Shown here piece after piece: positions 17,357 to 26,234 of a stretch of DNA of 64,000 bases; position 1 is the stretch's first letter; every line of letters starts with the position of its first letter. A model generated the notes under the pieces. That model was given only the letters and a program-made list of their open reading frames with translations. It was not told where the DNA came from and made no database searches. Both the position numbers and the translations under genes were made by a program. The stretch lies in assembly GCA_034926675.1 (NCBI GenBank), contig JAYFQW010000042.1:62001-126000 (forward strand), written 5' to 3'. Source of the DNA: Clostridia bacterium (GTDB taxonomy: Bacteria; Bacillota; DTU025).

Positions 17357-17707
17357 ATGCAGGCCATCGAAATCGCCGATATCCACAAGAGGTATTACCT
17401 ATCCCACGCGCTCCGCGGGGTTAATCTCGGCATTGAGCAGGGCAAGATTGTTGGGCTGCTCGGGCCGAACGGAGCGGGCAAGTCCACCCTGCTCAGGATC
17501 ATCGCGGGGATCGGACACCCCACATCAGGCGGCGTCAGGGTAATGGGCCGCAGGGTGTCCATCAGGGCAATAGTGCTCGTTGTGATAATCGCTCTCGCAG
17601 TATCGGCCAGTATTGCTCGACCGTGGGTATCGGGAAACAGACTCCTTGAGCAGAGGTTTCCAGGCCAATCCCATGTGGTCACCAGATCATCCAATCAGGC
17701 TTCCTGA
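17357..17707 (+). pseudogene. Truncated ABC transporter ATPase fused to a membrane segment
   Basis: The first 70 residues are the N-terminus of an ABC ATPase of the type usually paired with YtrA regulators, with an intact Walker A (GPNGAGKST). The sequence then leaves the ATPase pattern after VMGRRVSI and enters a membrane segment (RAIVLVVIIALAVSASIA) and a short polar tail. The Q-loop, signature motif, Walker B and H-loop are all absent, so it cannot hydrolyse ATP as an ABC protein. An in-frame deletion that removed the rest of the ATPase and most of a permease gene is the simplest reading. It overlaps the next, convergent gene by 29 bases. Confidence 0.8.
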
Positions 17708-18116
17708 GGGCCTGCAGGGGCATGGCGAACACCAAGAGGTTGAACCCGACCTCTCCAAGGACAACTGGCTGGGATCCATACGCGGCCTGCGCAAATGCCG
17801 CCGCGTATGGACTTACGGCCCACCAACGCGCGATGCCGAGAGCGGCTATCGCAGCAATCCCCGTCCGGGCAACGAGCATCCCAATGGCACGCGCAAATGC
17901 CATGCCGCCGCCTGCTTTCCTATCCCAGAGGAAACAGGCGGTAACGTATGCCAGAAACTCAAGCGCCGCCAGCTGCCATCTATCGAAGTACTGCACCCCG
18001 ATGGAACTGTGATCACGGATGATCGCCCCGCTTAGGATAGCGATCACCATCAGCAATAGGACCATGTACAGCTTAGCCGCCCTGGGGTTGATTCTCAAAT
18101 TCCTCGCCTCACACAC
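17679..18116 (-). CDS. Small integral membrane protein, unknown function
   Basis: A 145-residue protein with about four hydrophobic segments (KLYMVLLLMVIAILSGAII, QLAALEFLAYVTACFLW, IGMLVARTGIAAIAALGIA and a C-terminal one around VVLGEVGFNLLVFAMPL). No family is recognised. The GTG start lies inside the last codons of the MATE gene (8-base overlap), implying translational coupling with it. The short cytoplasmic-looking N-terminus is basic. It could be a partner of the MATE pump, but no motif supports a specific role. Confidence 0.55.
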   Translation of the reverse strand: MCEARNLRINPRAAKLYMVLLLMVIAILSGAIIRDHSSIGVQYFDRWQLAALEFLAYVTACFLWDRKAGGGMAFARAIGMLVARTGIAAIAALGIARWWAVSPYAAAFAQAAYGSQPVVLGEVGFNLLVFAMPLQALRKPDWMIW

Positions 18117-19620
18117 TCATGTCCCGCCAGCGTCCTGAGGAGAATCGCACCATTGAAATGGAGCCTCGCGCGACCCAGTCAAGGGCCATCGCATACCACG
18201 CGCCCCTAAGCCCGAGGCCAAGCACGTTAACGAACAGCCAAGCCAGAAAGAAGCGCACTCCCCACACGCTTGCAATGGTCAGATAAAGAACCGCTCTCGT
18301 ATCCCCGGCGCCACGCAGAGCGCCCACAATCGTGTAGCCAGCAGACATCGGGACCTGTGCAATCGCCATTATTCGAAGAACGCCCGCGCCCAGTTTGATG
18401 ATCTCCTCATCATCAACGTACAGCCGCATGAGTTGCTCAGGAAAGACGAAAAGCACAATGCCCATGAGGCCCATTATGACGGCGCTGATCTTCCATGATT
18501 CCCAACCCGACCGTTCTGCTACGTCCTTCCTCCCCGCCCCCAGTGCTTGCCCCACGAGAGTGGTCGCTGACACCGCAAACGCAAACCCCGGCATGTAGGA
18601 GATGGATTCCGCATTGATGGCAATGGCATGAGCAGCATAGGCGGCAGTGCCCAGCGACGCCACGATCCTCACATAGAAGGCCAGGCCCAAGCACAGGCTG
18701 ATGCGTTCAAGGGCAGCAGGGAGTCCAACATTGAGGATTCGAGCAATCACCTTCAGGTCGAACCTGAACTTGCAGTCGCTCCTGGCTGTTACGACTCCTT
18801 GCCCAGAGAGTATGTGCTGCGTAAGAACCCCGGCCCCGAGCATCCGCGAAAGCGTGGTGGCAAGGGCTGCGCCCCTGACTCCCAGAGCTGGGAATCCCCA
18901 GTGCCCGTAGATGAGCAGGTAGTTTCCGAAGAGATTCGAGAGGTTAATGAGGATGTTCACCTTCATCGGGAACGTGGTGTCGCCGGCGCCGCGTAGAGCT
19001 GCAGAGATCACCATGTTCATGGCCAGCATGAAGAGACCTGGCATCAGCGCGCCCATGTAGCCCACAGCGAAAGGCACGACGTCAGAGCCGGCTTTCATGA
19101 ACCGAACGAGCCACGGAGTGTACAGATAGCCGACTGCCGCCAACACAACGCCGAGAGCCACGGTGATGGCGAGGGCCTGCGATGTGACTTCGTTTGCCCG
19201 CCTCTTGTCGCCAGCTCCGATGAAACGGGCCACGAGAGCGGTGACGCCCACTCCTAGCCCCATGAAAAGCCCCTGCACTATGAAAAGGGGCTGATTGGAA
19301 AGGCCGACTGCAGCGACTGCGGCCGCTCCCAATCTGCCCACCATGATCATGTCCGCCATCTGCGTCATGGTTCCGAGCACTTGCTCCGCAACGACTGGCC
19401 ACGCAAGCGCCATAATCGTCCGGCGCATGGCTCTCGGGTCAGCCATCATGTGGTCGAGGTCCGTACCGGAGAAGACTCCCTTGACATCCCCTGGCGCCGC
19501 ATCCGCTGTCCTTGGCTCTGGACACTCCATACTGCCCATGTCGACCGCAGCGCCTGCCATCTCACTCGACACGTCAACGCCAACGGAGTCACTCTGGTTT
19601 CCAACCGGGATCATCCACAT
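18109..19620 (-). CDS. MATE-family multidrug/metabolite efflux pump
   Basis: A member of the MATE (NorM/DinF) antiporter family, about 450 residues plus an N-terminal extension. The repeat-half signatures are visible: RTIMALAWPVVAEQVLGTMTQ with DMIMVGRLG in the first half and the equivalent segment IARILNVGLPAALERIS in the second, with GAGDTTFPMKVN and GAGDTRAVLYLTI in matching places. Twelve membrane segments are expected. The first 60 residues are polar, so translation may start later, for example near the DHMMADPRAMRR segment. It lies 124 bases after the small barrel gene and may share its transcript. Confidence 0.9.
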   Translation of the reverse strand: MWMIPVGNQSDSVGVDVSSEMAGAAVDMGSMECPEPRTADAAPGDVKGVFSGTDLDHMMADPRAMRRTIMALAWPVVAEQVLGTMTQMADMIMVGRLGAAAVAAVGLSNQPLFIVQGLFMGLGVGVTALVARFIGAGDKRRANEVTSQALAITVALGVVLAAVGYLYTPWLVRFMKAGSDVVPFAVGYMGALMPGLFMLAMNMVISAALRGAGDTTFPMKVNILINLSNLFGNYLLIYGHWGFPALGVRGAALATTLSRMLGAGVLTQHILSGQGVVTARSDCKFRFDLKVIARILNVGLPAALERISLCLGLAFYVRIVASLGTAAYAAHAIAINAESISYMPGFAFAVSATTLVGQALGAGRKDVAERSGWESWKISAVIMGLMGIVLFVFPEQLMRLYVDDEEIIKLGAGVLRIMAIAQVPMSAGYTIVGALRGAGDTRAVLYLTIASVWGVRFFLAWLFVNVLGLGLRGAWYAMALDWVARGSISMVRFSSGRWRDMSV

Positions 19621-19743
19621 CAGGCACTGTCCCCCATATCAGAGTTACAGCCCCGGGGCTGCAGAGCATCAATTGCCCGCAGACTCGGGGCGAAATCCCG
19701 CGTACGAGGCCTCGCGCACGAATGCGCACGCGCCGAAGCCCCC

Positions 19744-20796
19744 CTAGAATCTGGATGCAAGCTCCAGCCCGACTGTTTTCGTCTGGAAATCGTACCTTCC
19801 GTTCACACTGGATATGAGCCCCTGCGAGAACTCAAACCCGAAGGACATCGCTGCCGAGTTGATGGGCCGGAATAGGGCTGGGCCATCGTAATCGGACCCT
19901 CCCACCACGGGCGCGGAGACAGTCAGCTTGACATCCGCCCTATCGCCAAGGGATAGCCATCCAGATCCAGATAGCCACACGTGTTGCGATGCGCCTCCGC
20001 TCTGCGCGATCACCGCAACCTCGGCGCCAGCTCTATCCGTCACGTCTGCCCGCAGGGCCAGCTCGGAAATGAGCGTGACGGCTGGCGCGCCGAAGGCCAC
20101 CCCGGAGTACAGCTTGACCGCGACACCCAGCCCCTCTGGGCTGTATTTTCCGCCGTAGCCAACATCCGCCCTCCAGTTCTCGGCGCCAAGCTCTTTCGTA
20201 TATCCTATGCGCACAGAATCCGCCCGCGTACGCGATGTCTGGAGAGCCGCTGTTAGGTTCGCCCATCCCCTGCCCGCCAGATCCACCCCTGGTCGGTCCG
20301 GCCATCGTTCCTGACCTATGAGCCGCGCCGGCATGGCGTCAAAGCCCTCTGGCGCCATGCCGAAGTCGGTCGTTAGGCCTATCCTCGCTGTGGATCCAGT
20401 GGCCCTCCCAACGCCCGCCAAACGGGCGCCATCTCCATTGTCCTGGACATACAACATGCCAGATGCTTCCACGGCGGCTACGAGGCTGAACATCTTGGCA
20501 ACGTCAGCGCCCAAGCCGAACGTGTAGGCTGTAGTTCCCAGCGATGATCCGGCTACACCCGGATTGACCGCACCTCCAAGCCTGAATGTGGCGCCATTCC
20601 ACTCCAGGTCAGAGGCAAGGCCGACCCAGTTGACCTTGAGGCTCAGCCGGTCATCATCATGGATGATCGACAGCCCGCTGAACACCACCGGGCTACCCTC
20701 GACCACAGTCACAGGCGCCGCAATGACTGTGACAGACCCAAATGAGATGAGCAGGGCCACGAAGATCGCAACCATCCGCAATCCGCCGTGCTTCAA
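19744..20796 (-). CDS. Predicted outer-membrane beta-barrel protein
   Basis: Function unknown. A TTG start at 20796 is chosen because AAGGGGGT lies 8 bases upstream (inside the end of the RND gene) and the product begins as a signal peptide (MKHGGLRMVAIFVALLISFG). A longer frame to 20832 has no leader. The roughly 350-residue product is made of alternating strands with Gly and aromatic residues and ends in ELASRF, with terminal Phe as in outer-membrane barrels. It starts 1 base after the RND stop codon, so it is coupled to the pump and may be its outer-membrane partner. It shows no TolC-like coiled coils. Confidence 0.7.
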   Translation of the reverse strand: MKHGGLRMVAIFVALLISFGSVTVIAAPVTVVEGSPVVFSGLSIIHDDDRLSLKVNWVGLASDLEWNGATFRLGGAVNPGVAGSSLGTTAYTFGLGADVAKMFSLVAAVEASGMLYVQDNGDGARLAGVGRATGSTARIGLTTDFGMAPEGFDAMPARLIGQERWPDRPGVDLAGRGWANLTAALQTSRTRADSVRIGYTKELGAENWRADVGYGGKYSPEGLGVAVKLYSGVAFGAPAVTLISELALRADVTDRAGAEVAVIAQSGGASQHVWLSGSGWLSLGDRADVKLTVSAPVVGGSDYDGPALFRPINSAAMSFGFEFSQGLISSVNGRYDFQTKTVGLELASRF

Positions 20797-20797
20797 T

Positions 20798-23700
20798 CTA
20801 ACGTACCCCCTTACGCCGGAGCTTCTGGGCAAATCCTTCCATCAGCTCGTAGATGATGGGAATCACGAAAAGGGTAAGGAACGTGGACGTAGTGAGCCCG
20901 CCGATTACCGTTAGGGCAAGCGGTCGCTCCATCTCTGTCCCAGATCCCCAACCCGCCGCGAGCGGGACCAATGCCAATATGGTGGTGAGAGCAGTCATGA
21001 GTATGGGTCGAAGCCGCGCGCGGCTCGCCTCCACAACTGCCTGTCGTATGCCCAAACCTTCCGTCTTGAGCTGGTTGATGAAGTCCACCATGACGATTCC
21101 GTTGTTCACTACGATGCCAGCAAGCACAATAAGGCCGATAATCGCTGTGAGGCTTATCGTCTCTCCTGCCAACGCAAGAAGCCCGATCGCGCCTATTGCA
21201 GCCAGAGGCATTGTGAACATGATTATAAGCGGATAGAATAGCGATTCATACTGCACCGCCATCACCATGTACACGAGCACAACCGCAATCACCGCCGCGA
21301 GCTTGAGATCCGCGAAGGAATCCGCCATGATACGGTTCACACCTGCAAGCTCGAGATCGTACCCTTTGGGCATGTCGACCTCGCTGGCAACTGAGAGAGC
21401 CTTCTTCCCTGCAGCAGATAGGCTCATGCCATCGAAAGCCACAGTCAGAAGCACGTAGCGCCTGCCGTTGCGCCGACTTATCTTCATCGGCCCATCTACC
21501 ACCTTGGGAGTCGCAACCCTGCCCACGAGCACCTCAGTGGGCGGCGCCAGCAGGGAGGGCCCAACGCTTGCGGCCGTGCGGGCCGCAGCGGAGGCATTGC
21601 TCCCCATCTCACTCGCGGAACTCATGATCCCCGATGTGGATAGGCTGGCCGACACAGGCATCGCCATTAGTCCTTCCAGAGTCGGAGTGCCCTCAGAAGC
21701 AGGCTTCACAATCACAGGGATCAGCTCGCCGTTGCGCTCCAGGTATGTAACAGTAGTCCCGAGCATGCCCGTGCGGACCCCAACTCCGATCTGGCCCACC
21801 GTCAGACTCCCCAGTAGTGCTCTGTTTGGATTCACATCGAGGAGCATCACCGGCTGCAGTTCGCTTGCGGTGGACGACACCTCTATGAACTCCGGGACGG
21901 CGCGCAGCTTGTCGACAATCGCTTCCGCGTACTCATTGAGGCGTGCAGCATCCAGCCCGAAGATCTCAAGGCTCACGCTGCTGCCGAATAGGTCAAGCAT
22001 CCCGCCGGTGAGAAGGCCGTAACCCGTAGTGTCCACATTGTAATCCATGCCCGGGTAGTGTTCAGCCGTAGACTCAAGCGCCTCACGTATTCGACCGCCA
22101 GCCTCGTCTGCGGAAAGCTGATCACGCCCATCCCTCCGAAGTTTCACGCCAAGGGAGATCATGTTGGATGAGGCGCCGCTGGCCACTGCAAGGAAGTCGC
22201 CAGATCCCGCGGAACCCACTTCAGCTGTGACTGACTCAATTCCAGGAGCCTTCACAAGCTCTCCCTCAATGGCCAGTGCAGCCTGGTTCGTGACCTCTAC
22301 CGGAGTTCCAGCTTGCATGTGCACGCTCACATCCACGCGGCCCATGTCCATCTTCTTCAGAAACTCCATTCCCAGCCTGGGATAGATCCATACCGACACC
22401 ACTGCAGCTGCGCCGACAATTCCCAAAACAATCCATCTATGCGCGAGCGACCAGCTCAGAGCCTTGTCGTAAACGCCAAGAAGCGTACGCCGTTTCTCCA
22501 CATCCCCCTGCATCGACGTAATGCGATCCTTGGATATGCCCACGAACAGGCCGGCAGCCAGCGGCACAACGGTAACCGCAACAACCAGCGATGCTAGGAG
22601 CGAGAATGTCACTGTGATTGCGAGATCCTTGAACACCTCTCCAGCGAGGCTCCCGAGAAAGGCGATGGGCAGGAAGACCGCAACGGTGGTCATTGTTGAT
22701 GCGGCAATGGCCATTCCCACCTCTTTGGCGCCGTTAACCGCGGCAGTCATAGGTGGATCTCCTAGCTCCTGCCGTCTGAAGATACTCTCCAGTACGACTA
22801 TGGAGTTGTCCACCAGCATGCCCACGCCAAGAGCCAACCCGCCCAGGGTCATCAGGTTGATCGTGAGTTTCGACACATACATCAGCACAATGGTGAAGAT
22901 GATCGACAGCGGAATCGACACGCCTATGATGAAGGTGCTAGTCGCATGCCTAAGAAACACGTAAAGGATGATCACGGCGAGTATGGCGCCTTGCACAGCG
23001 CTGTTGGTCAGATCGCGAATTGAACCGGTGATGAACTGAGACTCGTCGAATATGTAGCTCAGCTCGATATCGGGATACTTCTTTATCAGCTCTGCCATGG
23101 CTGCCTTCACTCGGTTGGCCACAGTGACGCTGTTCTCACCTGACTGCTTGTACACTGATAGCACGATCGCTGACTTGCCATTTATGCGAGTGTAGCCCTC
23201 AGCTCGCTGGAAGGTCTCCCTCACGGTCGCCACGTCGGCTACTGTGAGGAATGGCTGTGCGAGCATGGAGAGCCCCAGAAGCCCGCCGTGAGCGGATCCT
23301 TCTGATTCGTCTCTGGGCCTGAGCCCAATTGCCAGCCCCGCAACATCATCTGCGGAGGTGAATTTCGCCCCTACCCTTGTTTGGTACCTTACACCCTCAT
23401 CGATGACTACTCCGGCTGGAATCGACAGGTTCTGGAAGGTGATGAGCTGCTGAAGCAGGATCGGACTCAGCCCGCTCCTCTGCAGCTTGGAATGGTCGTA
23501 TTCGACAGTGATCACCCGGTCCGCGCCGCCGGTTATTGAGGCTCCAGCGACTCCTTCCACTCTCTCGATTGCGGGTTTCACGATTTCGCGTGCCTGCGAC
23601 GTGATGTCGCTCACATCTCCAGGCGCGCCGATGCTCATCGTGAGCATTGGAATCTCCGATGGGTCGATCCGGCTGACTATCGGCTCCTGGACTCCCTCGG

Positions 23701-24058
23701 GAAGCTGGTAGCCCACCCTATCGAGGCCTGAGCGCATCTCCTCCTGCGCAGCGCCCAGATCAGCCCCCCAGTTGAACTCAGCAAGGCATAGAGACGCATT
23801 CTCCATGCTGGTTGAGGTGACGGTTCTGATGTTTCGAACCGACCGCAGCGCCCTCTCAATTGGTATGGTCACAGTTCCCTCAACGGTATCCGGATCAGCA
23901 TTGGGATACACCGTGACTACTGCGATCATCGGCAGGTTAATCTCAGGCAGAAGGTCCAGGCCTATCCTACCGAGAGCGAGAAAACCAAAGAGCAGGCAGG
24001 CGGTCACCGCTATGAAAACTGTGACCGGACGGCGTATTGACTGCTCAGCGATACTCAT
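20798..24058 (-). CDS. HAE1-type RND efflux/transport protein (AcrB/SwrC-like)
   Basis: A roughly 1086-residue inner-membrane RND transporter. It starts at the ATG at 24058 (GGAGGG 7 bases upstream) with the typical entry MSIAEQSIRRPVTVFIAV. Both large extracytoplasmic loops are present. TM4 reads GLALGVGMLVDNSIVVLE, where the first Asp of the proton relay is kept and the second position is Asn, as in the SwrC-like group. The C-terminal half repeats the fold (GLIVLAGIVVNNGIVMVDFI). HAE1 pumps normally need a periplasmic adaptor and a TolC channel; neither is encoded here. Instead a LolA-like protein precedes it and a barrel protein follows, suggesting lipid or lipoprotein transport. Confidence 0.93.
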   Translation of the reverse strand: MSIAEQSIRRPVTVFIAVTACLLFGFLALGRIGLDLLPEINLPMIAVVTVYPNADPDTVEGTVTIPIERALRSVRNIRTVTSTSMENASLCLAEFNWGADLGAAQEEMRSGLDRVGYQLPEGVQEPIVSRIDPSEIPMLTMSIGAPGDVSDITSQAREIVKPAIERVEGVAGASITGGADRVITVEYDHSKLQRSGLSPILLQQLITFQNLSIPAGVVIDEGVRYQTRVGAKFTSADDVAGLAIGLRPRDESEGSAHGGLLGLSMLAQPFLTVADVATVRETFQRAEGYTRINGKSAIVLSVYKQSGENSVTVANRVKAAMAELIKKYPDIELSYIFDESQFITGSIRDLTNSAVQGAILAVIILYVFLRHATSTFIIGVSIPLSIIFTIVLMYVSKLTINLMTLGGLALGVGMLVDNSIVVLESIFRRQELGDPPMTAAVNGAKEVGMAIAASTMTTVAVFLPIAFLGSLAGEVFKDLAITVTFSLLASLVVAVTVVPLAAGLFVGISKDRITSMQGDVEKRRTLLGVYDKALSWSLAHRWIVLGIVGAAAVVSVWIYPRLGMEFLKKMDMGRVDVSVHMQAGTPVEVTNQAALAIEGELVKAPGIESVTAEVGSAGSGDFLAVASGASSNMISLGVKLRRDGRDQLSADEAGGRIREALESTAEHYPGMDYNVDTTGYGLLTGGMLDLFGSSVSLEIFGLDAARLNEYAEAIVDKLRAVPEFIEVSSTASELQPVMLLDVNPNRALLGSLTVGQIGVGVRTGMLGTTVTYLERNGELIPVIVKPASEGTPTLEGLMAMPVSASLSTSGIMSSASEMGSNASAAARTAASVGPSLLAPPTEVLVGRVATPKVVDGPMKISRRNGRRYVLLTVAFDGMSLSAAGKKALSVASEVDMPKGYDLELAGVNRIMADSFADLKLAAVIAVVLVYMVMAVQYESLFYPLIIMFTMPLAAIGAIGLLALAGETISLTAIIGLIVLAGIVVNNGIVMVDFINQLKTEGLGIRQAVVEASRARLRPILMTALTTILALVPLAAGWGSGTEMERPLALTVIGGLTTSTFLTLFVIPIIYELMEGFAQKLRRKGVR

Positions 24059-24086
24059 CGAGCTTCCCTCCAGAAACGCCGGATCA

Positions 24087-24845
24087 TCACTTGATGTCAG
24101 TGATCCGGGTTCCCTTGGGGAGTTCCCGGAGCTTGTTCGCATCCAGTTTGGCGTTGAGTTTGAGATTGTTTATCGCAACAGCGGCAATTCTCTTTCCTTG
24201 GGAGTCGTAGACTTCCACTTTTCGAACCATGTAGGTCTCGCAGTCCACCCATACCAGCTGATACCCTGTTTGCTCATCCTTGGATCTGGTCTCGATGACA
24301 TGGTATGGAAGGCGATCTATTTTGTCCTGGCGCACGTACTTGAACACCATCACACCAGCGGGATCCAACGATAGGAGATGATCCAGGTCCAATGTACCCA
24401 TGTCCAGCCCAAGCTGCGCAGCAATGCTCTGAGTCTTGCCGCGGTACGCCTGCCCGGTGACGGGCATATACACAGTTGCCTGGTCTTTCTTCATGTCAAG
24501 TATGATAATCTGCCCCTCGAGGACCTGATGCTCCGTGATCTCCATCCGAGTAAGCTTACTCACACGATCCGCCGAGACTCGCACTGTCATCTTGATTGGC
24601 GCTTTCCCGGATGGGTCCGAGTAATCCGCGGCTACGTCGGCCTGAATTGTCTGAATCTCCCTGAGCTTCTCTGAGGCCCGAACTGCAATCTCGTCTGCTG
24701 AGGGCGCAGCCTGTGACGGTCCAACAGACATAAGAATGATGACGACAGCCACGGCCAGAAGGCGCTCCAGGTGCGTCACGGGCCAGCGTGACCGTCTAGA
24801 ATGATACTGATGATGAACCACGCCTCGCACAGATACTGCCCCCAA
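24087..24845 (-). CDS. LolA-like outer-membrane lipoprotein-sorting protein
   Basis: A secreted LolA/LolB-fold protein of the COG2834 type. After a hydrophobic leader (LLAVAVVIILMSVGPSQAAP) come the typical elements ADEIAVRASEKLREIQTIQADV, then strands such as GQIIILDMKKDQATVYMP and YQLVWVDCETYMVRKVEVYDSQG. LolA-fold proteins carry acyl chains across the periplasm. The stop is 28 bases before the RND start, so they form one operon. The N-terminus is uncertain: the longest frame adds about 25 residues before a GTG that opens the leader. Its presence supports a diderm envelope, although LolA-like proteins also occur in some monoderms. Confidence 0.78.
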   Translation of the reverse strand: MGAVSVRGVVHHQYHSRRSRWPVTHLERLLAVAVVIILMSVGPSQAAPSADEIAVRASEKLREIQTIQADVAADYSDPSGKAPIKMTVRVSADRVSKLTRMEITEHQVLEGQIIILDMKKDQATVYMPVTGQAYRGKTQSIAAQLGLDMGTLDLDHLLSLDPAGVMVFKYVRQDKIDRLPYHVIETRSKDEQTGYQLVWVDCETYMVRKVEVYDSQGKRIAAVAINNLKLNAKLDANKLRELPKGTRITDIK

Positions 24846-24896
24846 TCCCAGCTAGTACACGCATAACGATATTATAGGCATCGTGGAAAACCAGTG

Positions 24897-25673
24897 TCAA
24901 TCGAGCTGCCCTTCGTAATGACGTTTCTCGGCTGGCCACAGTTCCACGTCCTCCCCGTTCCGCATCGCGGCGGCAATGTTGGCACGGACCATGCGGTTTT
25001 CCTTGGAGAGATCTAGTATGAGCTTCTTGGCCCTAGCGCGCGAGGTATTCGCCGAATATGGGCAAGGGCTCGGCACGGGTTCGATTTGCGCCAGACGCAC
25101 ACCCTTGATGACATCCTTCTCAGTGAGATACATCATTGGACGTATCACCGTGACGCCTGTGCGGGCCAGGTGGGTCTTCCATGGAAGAGTGCTCACCTTA
25201 CCTGCATAGATGATGTTCATAAGGAATGTCTCCATGGCGTCATCCTTGTGGTGGGCCAGGGCGACCACCTCGAAGCCATGCTCCGACGCAAACCGGTTTA
25301 GGGCTGCGCGGCGAAAATACGAACAGACCGCACACGGGTTCTGCCTAGAGGATCGCTCCTCGATTATGTCGGCGATTCGCGTAGTGATCAGATAGTGCTC
25401 AACGCCCAGACTGGCGGAATAGCGTCGGATAGCATCGACATCGAGCGGATGCTTGAAACCGAGGTCCACAGTCGCAGCTGCAATAGTAAACGGAATCTCC
25501 AGGTATGACTGGATCACATTGAGGGCGTACATGAGAAACATGCTGTCCTTCCCGCCGGACAGCCCGATCAACACCTTGTCGCCAGGACTTATGAGGTCGA
25601 ATTCGAGAATTCCCCTGAGAAGCTTGGAATGATACGGCTTGGGCAGGCAATTCGCAGACATCAGGATCACCAC
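24897..25673 (-). CDS. ttcA: TtcA-like tRNA 2-thiocytidine synthetase
   Basis: An ATP-dependent PP-loop enzyme that thiolates cytidine 32 of certain tRNAs. The PP-loop SGGKDS is at about residue 40, CAVC supplies the first two cluster-binding cysteines and a later Cys in SPCPYS the third, as in the iron-sulfur-dependent TtcA group. The segment FEVVALAHHKDDAMETFLMN is also characteristic. At about 255 residues it is full length. The start is unclear: GTG codons at 25673 and 25670 and an ATG at 25661 are all possible. TilS is excluded by the CxxC and the lack of the C-terminal TilS domains. Confidence 0.85.
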   Translation of the reverse strand: MVILMSANCLPKPYHSKLLRGILEFDLISPGDKVLIGLSGGKDSMFLMYALNVIQSYLEIPFTIAAATVDLGFKHPLDVDAIRRYSASLGVEHYLITTRIADIIEERSSRQNPCAVCSYFRRAALNRFASEHGFEVVALAHHKDDAMETFLMNIIYAGKVSTLPWKTHLARTGVTVIRPMMYLTEKDVIKGVRLAQIEPVPSPCPYSANTSRARAKKLILDLSKENRMVRANIAAAMRNGEDVELWPAEKRHYEGQLD

Positions 25674-25744
25674 CGTCCTGCGAAATCAAGACGGCATGGC
25701 CTCCCGATCGGGTGGCCATGCCTCATGACAGTGATATTCATAAG

Positions 25745-25836
25745 TGGCGGAGAGAGGGGGATTCGAACCCCCGCTAGGGTTTCCCCTACTAATGGTTTAG
25801 CAAACCATCCCCTTCAGCCAGCTTGGGTATCTCTCC
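25745..25836 (-). tRNA. tRNA-Ser(GCT)
   Basis: The acceptor stem GGAGAGA/TCTCTCC, a long variable arm (class II), the T arm with TTCGAAT and an anticodon loop TTGCTAA give anticodon GCT, serine. Discriminator G and an encoded CCA are present. It sits 33 bases from a second serine tRNA gene. Confidence 0.96.
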
Positions 25837-25868
25837 ACTTCAAAGCCTGACCAGCTATATCGCCTATT

Positions 25869-25957
25869 TGGCGGAGGGGGTGGGATTCGAACCCACGGCC
25901 CATTTCTGAGACACCGGTTTTCAAGACCGGCTCCATAAACCGCTCGGACACCCCTCC
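25869..25957 (-). tRNA. tRNA-Ser(TGA)
   Basis: Acceptor stem GGAGGGG/CCCCTCC, a long variable arm and the anticodon loop CTTGAAA give anticodon TGA, serine. Discriminator G and an encoded CCA are present. It is upstream of the GCT serine tRNA on the same strand. Confidence 0.96.
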
Positions 25958-26234
25958 TGTTTCATCGGTTTTCGCCCACGCACCCGCCCTGCTGCAGTAG
26001 GCGCGCGGAGAAAGGAATGAACCGGGTTTGAGCCGACATCAGTATATCACCTGCGTCCAACTCGCGTCAACTACATCGCATTCCTTCCGCATTCCTTGGG
26101 CCGCACCCTTCTGAAGCGGCGCGGGCTCGGCCCGGATGTGCAGCAAACCTTGCAGGACCTATAAGTTCTTCGTTGAACATGTCGATATATCCTGTGATAC
26201 CTACGGCAGTGGACGCCATCCTCGGAGGGCACAG

